64,000 nt of DNA from Falsiroseomonas algicola. Lineage in GTDB: Bacteria > Pseudomonadota > Alphaproteobacteria > Acetobacterales > Acetobacteraceae. The DNA is taken from the NCBI RefSeq assembly GCF_011040385.1, contig NZ_JAAIKB010000002.1, forward strand, positions 124,001 through 188,000, read 5' to 3'. Position 1 is the stretch's first letter; each line of letters starts with the position of its first letter. Below, piece by piece: positions 44,711 to 52,225 of this stretch. Position numbers and translations under genes: made by a program. The notes under the pieces are model-generated. The model made no database searches. It worked only from the letters and a program-made list of their open reading frames with translations, and was not told the DNA's origin.

Positions 44711-45319
44711 TCATTCGAGGCGCGCGCCTTCCGGCACGCGCATGCCGCGTTGCACCGCGGGCCGTTCGCCCATTCGCGCGAACCAGGCCGAAAGATACGG
44801 CGTGGTGGAAAGATCGCGCACCGCCCAGCCATGCTTCGCCACCCAGGGGTAGGCCGCGATGTCGGCGATGCTGCAATCGCAACCCGCGAGATACGGCACG
44901 GAGGCCAGCCGTCCCTCGAGCAGCCGATAGACGCGATCCACCAGCGCCACCGTATGTGCCCGCGCCGCCTCCGGCTTCTCCGGCGCCAGCTCCGTCCAGT
45001 GATGCGCCTGCCCCGTGAAGGGGCCGAGCGAGGTCAGCGCCACCATCAGCCAGGACAGCGTCGTGGTGCGATCCTCCCCCCACAGCACGCCATGCCTCTC
45101 CGCGAGGTGCAGCAGGATCGCACCGCTCTCGAAGATCGCGCGGCCATCCTCCACCAGGATCGGGATCTTGCCGTAGGGGTTCAGTGCCAGGATCTCCGGC
45201 GCAAATTGCTGCCGGGCGCGGATGTTCACGCCGGTGACGGCGTAGGTCAGCCCGCATTCCTCCAGCATGATGGAGACGCGCTGCGAATTCGGCGTCGCCC
45301 ATCCGTAGAAATGCAGCAT
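44711..45319 (-). CDS. Glutathione S-transferase family protein
   Basis: This 202-residue enzyme has the thioredoxin-like domain MLHFYGWATPNSQRVSIMLEECGL, with Ser or Thr near residues 9-12 as the thiol-activating residue, NPYGKIPILVEDG as the cis-Pro loop and FESGAILLHLAE as the glutathione contact, followed by the helical domain with CDCSIADIAAYPWV. It resembles the YfcG/Nu branch with disulfide-bond reductase activity. It precedes the ABC receptor gene on the same strand. Confidence 0.83.
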   Translation of the reverse strand: MLHFYGWATPNSQRVSIMLEECGLTYAVTGVNIRARQQFAPEILALNPYGKIPILVEDGRAIFESGAILLHLAERHGVLWGEDRTTTLSWLMVALTSLGPFTGQAHHWTELAPEKPEAARAHTVALVDRVYRLLEGRLASVPYLAGCDCSIADIAAYPWVAKHGWAVRDLSTTPYLSAWFARMGERPAVQRGMRVPEGARLE

Positions 45320-45385
45320 GCGGGCCCCGTGGCGTTGCCGCGGGACCCTGCCATCACGGGATGGGACTATGCAAGCGGCGCGCCG

Positions 45386-46144
45386 TCAGGCGGTGGCAGC
45401 GCGCGCCGCGGCGATCCAGCTTTCGGGCCGCAGCAGCCGGCTGACCTCGCCCAGTTGCTGCGACAGCCTTGCGGGATCCGCCGCCGCCAGGTCCTCGCAG
45501 CTGTGGTAGCCGATCTGCGCCAGCCGGTGGCGCATGCCGGGGCCGAGTTCGCGGATGGCCGAAAGGTCAGTCACGGCACGCGGCGCTTCCACCGCGATCT
45601 CGATGGCCGGCTCCACCATCAGGTCGATGCTCGGCGGCGCTTCCGCCGTCACCTCGATGACCTCGACGGCGTCCGGGACGGTCTCCATCGCCGCCTCTGC
45701 CGCCGCCGCTTCCACCATGATGGGCTCGGCAGCGGGGGGTTCTTCGGGGGGCGGCTCGACGATCGGCGTCTCGCATGCCGCGGCGTCAGCCGGTGGCGCT
45801 TCCTCGGCCACCGCCGTCGGCTCCTCGAGAGCCGGCGCTTCCTCCGCCACCACGGGCTCCGGCGGTGCCAGGCCGCGCTCCGCCTCCACCAGGCTGGCGA
45901 AGACCGACCGTGGCGCGGGCGCCACGGCCATCACGGGTGGCGCAGGCGCTTCCGCGACCGCCACCGCCTCATCCTCCGGCACCTTCGCGGCGCCGGGCGC
46001 GACGCGGGCGGCGCGCAGCGCCTCCCGGTTCGCCCTCAGCGCGGCGCGCAGGTCGCCGCGCTGGGCCACGCGCGCGGCCCGGTAGGCTTCCAGCGCCGCG
46101 CGGCCCCCAAGGCCGCGCGCCGCCTGTTCCCGTTCCCCCGTCAT
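45386..46144 (-). CDS. Gas-vesicle-island protein with Pro/Glu/Ala-rich linker and C-terminal helix-hairpin-helix domain
   Basis: This 252-residue protein is the last gene of the gvp island, 17 bp after gvpA. Residues 1-60 are an Arg/Ala-rich helical region (ALEAYRAARVAQRGDLRAAL), about 70-190 is an acidic low-complexity linker of Ala, Glu and Pro, and the last 60 residues (IRELGPGMRHRLAQIGYHSCEDLAAAD) form a helix-hairpin-helix like those in DUF4332/flap-endonuclease-type small domains. Such domains bind DNA or protein. Its function in gas vesicle formation is unknown; the shape suggests an adaptor. The start is ATG at 46144. Confidence 0.65.
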   Translation of the reverse strand: MTGEREQAARGLGGRAALEAYRAARVAQRGDLRAALRANREALRAARVAPGAAKVPEDEAVAVAEAPAPPVMAVAPAPRSVFASLVEAERGLAPPEPVVAEEAPALEEPTAVAEEAPPADAAACETPIVEPPPEEPPAAEPIMVEAAAAEAAMETVPDAVEVIEVTAEAPPSIDLMVEPAIEIAVEAPRAVTDLSAIRELGPGMRHRLAQIGYHSCEDLAAADPARLSQQLGEVSRLLRPESWIAAARAATA

Positions 46145-46161
46145 CGCGCGCGCGGTGCGCG

Positions 46162-46380
46162 TCAGGCCGCGGCCGCGGCCGGGTCGGTCGTCAGGCCCAC
46201 CGCCTCGGCATACTTCAGGTAGGTCTCGACGGAGGCCACCACCGCGCGGATCTCGACGGCGATGAGCTCGATGCCCACCAGCGCCACGCGGATGAAGGCG
46301 TCGACGACGACGCCCTTGTCGAGGATGCGGTCGATCACCTCGGCCAGGGAGGAGGAGGCGAGGCTCTTGTTGATGGTCAT
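46162..46380 (-). CDS. gvpA: Major gas vesicle structural protein GvpA
   Basis: This 72-residue protein forms the ribs of the gas vesicle wall. It matches the highly conserved GvpA consensus: [36 protein letters not shown] and [16 protein letters not shown], with a short Ala-rich tail. It is preceded by a 156-bp gap that contains its own likely promoter, as expected for the most abundant subunit. It is one of three GvpA-superfamily proteins in the island (with 51265-51486 and 56803-57093). Confidence 0.96.
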   Translation of the reverse strand: MTINKSLASSSLAEVIDRILDKGVVVDAFIRVALVGIELIAVEIRAVVASVETYLKYAEAVGLTTDPAAAAA

Positions 46381-46536
46381 CGGGCGACTCCATGTTGGGT
46401 TGCGCGCTGCCCGGAGATCGGGGACGGCGCCTCGCCGCCCGCTTCGCGGTGGCGACATCCGCCATTCTCATCGCGCCTGATTGCGGAACGGTTCACGCGG
46501 GCACCGTCAACGCAAGAATTCGCGATGGGCGACATC
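46381..46536 (-). promoter_or_regulatory. gvpA upstream region with candidate promoter and leader hairpin
   Basis: On the minus strand TTGACG (46510-46505) is a consensus-like -35 element about 125 bp before the gvpA ATG; the matching -10 is not clear. A GC-rich imperfect hairpin lies at about 46433-46455 in the leader. The gap is among the longest in the otherwise compact island, consistent with separate strong expression of gvpA. Confidence 0.4.
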
Positions 46537-47079
46537 TCAGTGACGATGCATCGCGGTCAGGAAGGCCGACAGCACGGCGCGATAGCCCGACTGCGCTTCC
46601 GCCACGCGCACCTTCAGCGTCGCCGCATGCACCATCAGCTCCGCCGGCGACAGGCCCGCATCCTCGATCGGGATGTCGCTCACCACGTCGCGCCGCGCAT
46701 CGTGGTTCTCGAAGAAGCGCAGCGCATCCTCCAGCTCGTTGAAGGTCTCAACATGGAACTGCCCCGCATTGCCATGCGTCTCGCCGAGCACGCGGATATC
46801 GGCGACGAAGCGGCCTTCCTCCGTCTCATAGAGGCTCAGTTCATGCCACTGCGCCGCGCCCGCGCGTTCGCCGCTGTGGCGGCTCAGCAGGCGGCCGTTG
46901 AAGGCCAGCGGACGCGCGCCGCTGCGGCGGAGCGTGAAGCTCCCGCTCGCTGCCTGCCTTTCGCTCCGCGCCAGGCCCGCGCGCGCAAAGGAAGGGGCGG
47001 GATCGCGCAGGCTCACCGGCTCCTCCACGCCATAGGCTTCGTAGACGCCGATCGGCTCATGCACGTTGATGACGTTCAT
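46537..47079 (-). CDS. Gvp-linked protein, paralogue 1 of a three-gene tandem family (unknown function)
   Basis: This 180-residue protein starts at 47079 with GAGGAGG 7 bases upstream. After a variable N-terminus of about 45 residues it shows a core shared with the next two genes: SGARPLAFNGRLLSRH, WHELSLYETEEGRFVADIR, and HVETFNELEDALRFFENHD. The C-terminal 50 residues are helical. No signal peptide, membrane helix or known motif is visible. It lies just upstream of gvpA and overlaps paralogue 2 by 23 bp. I infer a gas-vesicle accessory role only from position. Confidence 0.7.
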   Translation of the reverse strand: MNVINVHEPIGVYEAYGVEEPVSLRDPAPSFARAGLARSERQAASGSFTLRRSGARPLAFNGRLLSRHSGERAGAAQWHELSLYETEEGRFVADIRVLGETHGNAGQFHVETFNELEDALRFFENHDARRDVVSDIPIEDAGLSPAELMVHAATLKVRVAEAQSGYRAVLSAFLTAMHRH

Positions 47080-47566
47080 CGTGGTCCTCCTCAGGGGCAG
47101 GGCGGCGGGATGCCGTCGGGCCTTGGTCTGGTTCCGGGCCGGCGAGGGGCCCGAAGCTCGCCGCCAGCAGGTCACGCCATACGGCGCGCAGCCGGGGCGC
47201 GATCGTCGCGGCCTCCGCCAGTGCGGCGCGGCTCGGCGCGGTGCCCGCGGCCTGTGGCACCAGCGCCGCCGGCGGCAGGTCGCGCAGCGGGTCATGCAGG
47301 TGCAGGAAGCGCAGCAGCGTCGGCGCATCATCCGCTGCCAGCGCGTAGCAGCGTTCCTCCGCCCCCGCGGCATCGCGCAGCCGGTGGCGGATGGCGCAGA
47401 CGAAGCCACCCGTCGCGGCTTCATGCAGCGTGACGCAGGAATCCACGGGCAGGTCCGGCGGCGCCGCTTCCATCCGCGCCAGCAGCCGGCCCTGGAAGCC
47501 CAGCGGCCGGCGACCGTGACGCGGCAGCAGCACGAAGTCGAAGCCGGACGCTTCCTCCGCCATCAT
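47057..47566 (-). CDS. Gvp-linked protein, paralogue 2 of a three-gene tandem family (unknown function)
   Basis: This 169-residue protein carries the shared core in a more divergent form: RHGRRPLGFQGRLLARM, VTLHEAATGGFVCAIRHR and TLLRFLHLHDPLRDLPP. The core begins almost at the N-terminus, and the C-terminus is a charged, Pro-rich tail. The start region reads GTG-ATG-ATG; the GTG at 47569 overlaps the stop of paralogue 3, and I use the first ATG. The overlap on both sides indicates coupled translation and probably a fixed stoichiometry of the three proteins. Confidence 0.65.
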   Translation of the reverse strand: MMAEEASGFDFVLLPRHGRRPLGFQGRLLARMEAAPPDLPVDSCVTLHEAATGGFVCAIRHRLRDAAGAEERCYALAADDAPTLLRFLHLHDPLRDLPPAALVPQAAGTAPSRAALAEAATIAPRLRAVWRDLLAASFGPLAGPEPDQGPTASRRPAPEEDHDERHQRA

Positions 47567-48042
47567 CACGCCGGCGCTTCCGCATCCAGCACGAACAGCA
47601 CCTCGCCCAGCAGCGCTCGCCATTCGCGCGTCACCACCTCCGCCCGCCCCCGCAGCGCGGCGGCGCGCAGCGCGACCTCCACGGCGGAAAGCCGCCGGTC
47701 GCCGGCGTCGAAATCCACGGTCAGGTCGGCGACGGGGTCGAAGCCCTCCAGCCAGTCCAGCGCCTCCGCCAGATCCGGGAACAGCTCCGCGCGATGCAGG
47801 TCGGCGGCCTCGCCACCCGGCCGGCGCGTCCGCAGCGCCACGGCGATCTCCCGCGAATTCTCCAGCTGCCAGATCTCGACCTCATGCCAGGCGATGCAGC
47901 CCGCCGCGCGGGAATGGCCCTCGGTCAGCTTGTGCCCGCGCAGCCGCACCGGCTTGGCGCCGCTGACCCGGAGCGTGACGGGCTCGACCGCCCCAGGCGG
48001 CCCCGATTCCGGCGCCGCGCCGTGGATCGCCACTGACATCAT
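47566..48042 (-). CDS. Gvp-linked protein, paralogue 3 of a three-gene tandem family (unknown function)
   Basis: This 158-residue protein starts at 48042 with AGGAGG 6-7 bases upstream. The core is clear and closest to paralogue 1: SGAKPVRLRGHKLTEGHS, WHEVEIWQLENSREIAVALR and HRAELFPDLAEALDWLEGFD, followed by a C-terminal helix (EVVTREWRALLGEVLFVL). It is the first gene of the triad. A 100-bp gap with two hairpins separates it from the repeat-protein gene upstream, so the triad may be expressed separately from the earlier gvp genes. Confidence 0.68.
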   Translation of the reverse strand: MMSVAIHGAAPESGPPGAVEPVTLRVSGAKPVRLRGHKLTEGHSRAAGCIAWHEVEIWQLENSREIAVALRTRRPGGEAADLHRAELFPDLAEALDWLEGFDPVADLTVDFDAGDRRLSAVEVALRAAALRGRAEVVTREWRALLGEVLFVLDAEAPA

Positions 48043-48081
48043 CGCCAACCTCCTGTCGCCCGGCCGGGGCCGGGCCTGGCA

Positions 48082-48102
48082 CGACGCTGTCGGCGAGCGT
48101 CG
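48082..48102. repeat. Inverted repeat upstream of the gvp-linked triad
   Basis: CGACGCT (48082-48088) and AGCGTCG (48096-48102) form a perfect 7-bp stem with a 7-base loop, 40-60 bases upstream of the paralogue 3 start. It could be an operator or an mRNA processing/stability hairpin. Confidence 0.45.
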
Positions 48103-48135
48103 CGATACCCTTCCGCCTACACCCGCCCCGGTGAA

Positions 48136-48154
48136 GCGGCGGTTAAGCCGCCGC
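48136..48154. terminator. GC-rich hairpin spanning the stop codon of the repeat-protein gene
   Basis: GCGGCGG (48136-48142) pairs with CCGCCGC (48148-48154) around TTAAG, which includes the TAA stop (complement of 48143-48145). Without a following U-tract it is at best a weak terminator on the minus strand. Confidence 0.35.
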
Positions 48155-50956
48155 CCGCGCCGCTGGCGTGGGGCCGGCCTCCGCCGCATCGCTGGCCAGG
48201 GCGAGCGCCGTCGCCACCGCCTGCAACTGGCCGATGACGGTGCCGAGCCCGTCGAGCAGCGCCGGCGTTTCCGCGCCGAAGGCCGCGGGCAGGGCAGGGG
48301 GGGCCGGGCCGCTGCTGGCCTCGGCCAGCGTCTCGGCCGCCGCGAGCAGCGCGGCCGCTTCCCGCCCCACCGCACCCAGATGCTCCAGCGCCTGCTGCAG
48401 CGCGGCCGGCGCCGGCGTGCCGGCCAGCGCCGCCTGCAACCGCCCCGCGGCGCCCTCCGCCGGGGGCGGTGTGGCGATGTCGCGCAGCGTGACCACTTGG
48501 CGCGCCAGCTCCGCCACCACTTCCTGCCCCGGGCGTGCCGCCTCATGAAGCAGCCGCGCCGCCGCTTCCACCGCGCCGGCGCTCTCCTCCATCCGCTCCC
48601 GCGCCGTGCCCGCGGCCTGGGCCAGCTGCGTCGCCAGCGACACCAGCTCCCCGGTCGCGCGCGCATTCTCGGCCGCCTGCGCCTCCGCCCGCTGCGCCAG
48701 CCGCGCGGCCAGGTCCTGCGCCGCCCCCTTCACTTCGGCCGCCGCCGCCGCCGTGGCCTCCGCCAGGCCGTCCAGCCGCGCGGCCGGTGCCGCCATGGCG
48801 TCCGCCACCTGCCCCGGCAGCCCCGCGAGCTGATCCCCGACCGCGGCGGACAGCGTCACGGCCTGCGCTGCCAGATTGTCTTCCAGACGCTGGTCCAGCA
48901 CCTCCCCGACCCGCGCCGGCAGGGCGTCCAGCGCGGCGAGGCCGGCTTCCAGCCGCTCCCCCATCCCCGCCGCCGCCACCCGTTCCGCGACGGCCTCCGG
49001 CAGCGTGGCCAGCCCCGCCTCCAGCCGGTCCGCCAGGGTGGCCGCGACCTGATCCGCCGGCACCCCGGCCGCAGCGGCCAGCGCCGGCTCCAGCCGCGCC
49101 GCCACCGCCTCCGGCAGCCCGCCGGTCGCCGCCGCGATGGCCGGCTCCAGCCGCGCCGCCAGGGCATCCGGCAGCCCGCCGGTCGCCGACGCGATGGCCG
49201 GTTCCAGCTTCGCCGCCACGGCCTCCGGCAGCCCGCCGGTCGCCGCCGCGATGGCCGGCTCCAGCCTCGCTGCCACCGCATCCGGCAGCCCGCCGGTCGC
49301 CGCCGCGATGGCCGGCTCCAGCCGCGCCGCCACCGCCTCCGGCAGCCCGCCGCTCGCCGCCGCGATCGCCGGTTCCAGCTTCGCCGCCACGGCCTCCGGC
49401 AGTTCCGCCAGCCCCGCTTCCAGCGCCATCGCCGCCTGTTCCGCCTGCAGCGCCGCGGCCGCGATGGCCGGCTGCACTTGCGCCGCCATGGCCCCCGGCA
49501 GCGCCGCCAGCCCTGCCTCCAGCCGTTCCGTCACCACGGCCGAGACGGCATCGGCCACCGCCACCCCCTGCGCCGCCGTCGCCGTCGCCAGCCCGGCCTT
49601 CACCCGGTCCGCGATCGCACCCGGCAGCGCGGAAAGCCCGGCGCCGACCCGCTCCGCCAGCCGTTCCGCCACCGCCGCCGAGACCTCCGCCCCCTGCGTG
49701 GCGGAGGCCGAGAGCAGCGCCGTCTCCACCCGGTCGCCGACCAGCGCCGGCAGCGCCACCATGCCCGCTTCCAGCCTTTCGGAGGCGACGGCGAGCGCGA
49801 TGCGGTTCGCCTCCAGCTTCGGCTCCAAGGCCTCCCGCACGCGTTCGTCGATCTGCGCCGGCAGCGCGGCCAGCGTCTCCTCCAGCGCCGCGGCGCGGCC
49901 GGCCTGCTCCACGCGCCCGCTCGCCACCACCGTCTCCAGCCGGGTCGCAAGGGGATTGAGCGTGCCTTCCACCCGCGCCGCCGCCTCCTCGCCCTGGCGC
50001 AGCACCTCGGCCGCCACCGTCTCCGTCGCCGCCGCGATGCGCGCTTCCAGCCGCAGCGCGGTGGCCTCCGCCCGCGCCTCCGTGCCCTCCGAGATCCGAG
50101 CCATCTCCGCCCGCGCCTGCGCGGCCTGGCCGGCCAGCGGCGCGATCTCCGCCGCCAGGCCGCCCATCGCCGACTGCGCCGCGCGCGCGATGGAGGCCTG
50201 CTCCGCCATCACCTCCGCCAGCGCCGCCACCTCCGCCCGCAACGCCTCCAGCGTCGGCGCGGCGCCTCCGGCGTCCTCCAGCCGCGCCATCACCGCATCG
50301 AGCCGCGCCTGCAGGGGCTCCAGCGCCTCGCTGGACCGGTCGATCCGCGCGGCAGAGGTGACCAGCCGCGCCTCCGCCCCCTTGGCGATGGTCTCCATCA
50401 TCCGCGCCGCGTCCTGCGCCTGCGCCAGCGCACCGCCGAGCGCGGCCCGCTCCCCGGCCTCCTCATCCCCGCGCGCATCCCGCGCCGCGCCGCCCGCCAG
50501 CGCGGCCAGCGCCGCCGCCAGCGCCAGCCCCGCGGCCAGCAGCAGGCGGAGGTCCACCGGCCCGGATCGCCCCTGTTCCCGCAGCGCCGCGACGGTGCCA
50601 TCCAGCCGCTGCACCAGTGACGTCAGCACCAGCGCCGGCGGCGCTTCCTGCGCCCGCCGGTCCTCCGCCGCCGCCACCGCTTCCAGCCGCGCGCGCGCCA
50701 CGCGGGCGGCCAAAGGCAGCTCCGCCCCCTGCAGCAGCGCCGCGACGCCGCGGAGGTCTTCCACCAGCGCGCCGCGATCCCCCGCCGTCAGCGCCGCCAC
50801 CAGCGCCGCCGGATCGGCCGCCGCCATGGGCGCCCCCGCCGGCATCACCGGCTGCGGCCGCAGCACCGCCCAGCCCAGCAGCCCCGCACTGGCCAGCGCC
50901 GTCGCGCCCGCCAGCCAGCGCCCCAATTCCATCCCGCCGGGAAGCTGCATCGGCAT
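48143..50956 (-). CDS. Large membrane-anchored coiled-coil protein with 19-residue tandem repeats (unknown function)
   Basis: This 937-residue protein has one membrane helix at about 10-30 (GRWLAGATALASAGLLGWAVL), an extracytoplasmic helical segment of about 100 residues, a second helix at about 137-160 (LLLAAGLALAAALAALAGGAA), then some 770 residues of Ala-rich, heptad-like helix. This layout recalls chemoreceptor topology, but the conserved signalling tip is absent. Residues about 519-632 are six near-identical 19-residue repeats (LPEAVAAKLEPAIAAATGG type). It lies in the gvp island directly downstream of gvpK. It could tether or organise vesicles at the membrane. No family is recognised. 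Confidence 0.7.
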   Translation of the reverse strand: MPMQLPGGMELGRWLAGATALASAGLLGWAVLRPQPVMPAGAPMAAADPAALVAALTAGDRGALVEDLRGVAALLQGAELPLAARVARARLEAVAAAEDRRAQEAPPALVLTSLVQRLDGTVAALREQGRSGPVDLRLLLAAGLALAAALAALAGGAARDARGDEEAGERAALGGALAQAQDAARMMETIAKGAEARLVTSAARIDRSSEALEPLQARLDAVMARLEDAGGAAPTLEALRAEVAALAEVMAEQASIARAAQSAMGGLAAEIAPLAGQAAQARAEMARISEGTEARAEATALRLEARIAAATETVAAEVLRQGEEAAARVEGTLNPLATRLETVVASGRVEQAGRAAALEETLAALPAQIDERVREALEPKLEANRIALAVASERLEAGMVALPALVGDRVETALLSASATQGAEVSAAVAERLAERVGAGLSALPGAIADRVKAGLATATAAQGVAVADAVSAVVTERLEAGLAALPGAMAAQVQPAIAAAALQAEQAAMALEAGLAELPEAVAAKLEPAIAAASGGLPEAVAARLEPAIAAATGGLPDAVAARLEPAIAAATGGLPEAVAAKLEPAIASATGGLPDALAARLEPAIAAATGGLPEAVAARLEPALAAAAGVPADQVAATLADRLEAGLATLPEAVAERVAAAGMGERLEAGLAALDALPARVGEVLDQRLEDNLAAQAVTLSAAVGDQLAGLPGQVADAMAAPAARLDGLAEATAAAAAEVKGAAQDLAARLAQRAEAQAAENARATGELVSLATQLAQAAGTARERMEESAGAVEAAARLLHEAARPGQEVVAELARQVVTLRDIATPPPAEGAAGRLQAALAGTPAPAALQQALEHLGAVGREAAALLAAAETLAEASSGPAPPALPAAFGAETPALLDGLGTVIGQLQAVATALALASDAAEAGPTPAARAAA
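49061..49402 (-). repeat. Six tandem 57-bp repeats inside the coiled-coil protein gene
   Basis: Six units of 57 bp encode 19-residue repeats of the form L-P-(E/D)-A-V-A-A-(K/R)-L-E-P-A-I-A-A-A-T-G-G. The DNA units are nearly identical, which points to recent amplification or gene conversion, and they keep the reading frame. Weaker versions continue on both sides (LEAGLATLPEAVAERV and similar). Copy number may vary between strains. Confidence 0.85.
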
Positions 50957-50962
50957 TGCCCT

Positions 50963-51268
50963 TCAGAGCAGACGGCCCAGCGGGCCGAGATCGAGGTTCA
51001 GTTCCTCCGGCCGGATATCCAGCCGCGCGCACAGCGTCTCCACGGCGCCGCGCAGCTGCATCAGGCCAAGCCCGAGCCGCTCCGCCTCCTCCGCCGTCAC
51101 CGTGCCCGCTTCCAGTCGCCGCAGCGCCTGGCCTTCCATCAGCCGCCGCACCAGTTCCACCAGCGTCAGCACCAGCCGCGCCAGATCCTGCTCGACGGTG
51201 GCGGGATCCAGCGCGATGCGTGCCAGCGGAGGTGCCTCCCGCACCGGCGTTTCGTGCAACCCGATCAT
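50963..51268 (-). CDS. gvpK: Gas vesicle protein GvpK
   Basis: This 101-residue accessory protein is conserved in gas vesicle clusters. The core LVLTLVELVRRLMEGQALRR and the C-terminal LNLDLGPLGRLL are diagnostic of GvpK, which is needed for vesicle formation though its exact action is unclear. It overlaps the GvpA/J/S-family gene upstream (ATGA) and is followed 6 bp later by the large repeat protein gene. Confidence 0.95.
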   Translation of the reverse strand: MIGLHETPVREAPPLARIALDPATVEQDLARLVLTLVELVRRLMEGQALRRLEAGTVTAEEAERLGLGLMQLRGAVETLCARLDIRPEELNLDLGPLGRLL

Positions 51269-51486
51269 CCGATCCCCTCCGGTCGCGACGCCGTCAGGCA
51301 GGCCGCGCGATCGACGGAGGCGAGCAGCGCCCGCAGCCCGACATGCACGAGATCGACACCCGCCAGCGACAGCACGATCTGCCCATCCACCACCACGCCC
51401 GTGTCCAGCAGCCGGTCCAGCACATCCACCAGCGCCTGCGGCTGCCCGCCCAGCGGCGGCAGCGGTTCCTTCAGCCCGTCACGCAT
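51265..51486 (-). CDS. GvpA/GvpJ/GvpS-family minor gas vesicle protein
   Basis: This 73-residue protein contains the GvpA-type core VDVLDRLLDTGVVVDGQIVLSLAGVDLVHVGLRALLASVDRA, which in minor members such as GvpJ, GvpM and GvpS helps vesicle nucleation or the conical ends. The position between gvpK and a gvpF/L gene matches GvpS in other bacteria. The start ATG at 51486 lies 8 bases inside the end of the upstream gene. Confidence 0.85.
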   Translation of the reverse strand: MRDGLKEPLPPLGGQPQALVDVLDRLLDTGVVVDGQIVLSLAGVDLVHVGLRALLASVDRAACLTASRPEGIG

Positions 51487-52225
51487 GGGCGATCGCCGCC
51501 CGGGCATAGGCATAGGGCGGCCAGGGCCCGACCAGCCGCAGCGCGATCCCGCTTTCCGCCAATTCCCGGGCCGTCGCCGCCAACTCCGCCATCAGCGCCG
51601 GCAGATCGGCCCGCCGCACCAGCGCCGTCATCGCCTCCGGCATGACATGCGCATGCCGGCCGAGCCGCGCCGCCACCTCCCGCGCCATCATCGCCGCCCG
51701 CGCCGCGCGCGCTTCCGCCAGCCGCTTCTCCCGCGTGCGGGCCAGCAGGAAGGCCGTCCCCGCCGAGGCCTCGCTCGCCCGCCGCGCCAGGTCGCGCAGG
51801 TTCTCGTCATGCGCATCCAGCCAGGCGGCGTGGCGGGCGGGGTCCTCCTCCAGCTTCGCGGTGCATTCCGCGCAGCCATCGACCTGCGCCAGTGCCGCCC
51901 TCAGCGCGGCCTCCCGCGCCGCCAGCCATTCCGCCAGCGGCCCGGGGCCGGAGAACAGCGCCCCGAAGGCCAGAGGCAGCACCGCGCCCGGCAGCGCCGC
52001 CACCACCGCATGATGCGCCGCCGCGCGTTCCGCCACCCAGGCCGGGTCGTTGGCCCGCGTGGCCGGCCCGGCCTCGAAGGGCGCGCGCGGCACCGGGCTC
52101 ACCAGCGCCGCGCAGCCGCCCGCCCGGACAAGGGCGAAGCCCGCACCCGGCAGGATGGCGGCGGCATCGCCGGGCAGCGCTGCATCCGCCGGCAGCACCG
52201 CATAGGCGTAGAGCGCGTCCATCAC
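51479..52225 (-). CDS. Gas vesicle protein of the GvpF/GvpL family
   Basis: This 248-residue protein opens MMDALYAYAVLPADA and ends in LVGPWPPYAYARA, both typical of GvpF/GvpL (the G-P-W-P-P-Y-S/A-F/Y end). A helical middle with AKLEEDPARHAAWLDAHDENLR replaces the usual arm. GvpF/L proteins bind GvpA and prevent its aggregation or support nucleation. The GTG start overlaps the stop of the J-domain fusion gene. It is one of three GvpF/L-type genes in the island. Confidence 0.87.
   Translation of the reverse strand: MMDALYAYAVLPADAALPGDAAAILPGAGFALVRAGGCAALVSPVPRAPFEAGPATRANDPAWVAERAAAHHAVVAALPGAVLPLAFGALFSGPGPLAEWLAAREAALRAALAQVDGCAECTAKLEEDPARHAAWLDAHDENLRDLARRASEASAGTAFLLARTREKRLAEARAARAAMMAREVAARLGRHAHVMPEAMTALVRRADLPALMAELAATARELAESGIALRLVGPWPPYAYARAAIAHA

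Noticed and set aside
49061-49402. Possible CRISPR array because of regular 57-bp units
   Set aside because: The units are contiguous without unique spacers, stay in frame and encode a 19-residue protein repeat.
47066-50620. Plus-strand open frame of 1184 codons across the gvp accessory genes
   Set aside because: It is Arg/Gln/His-rich low-complexity sequence opposite clearly coding minus-strand genes. High GC removes stop codons from antisense frames.
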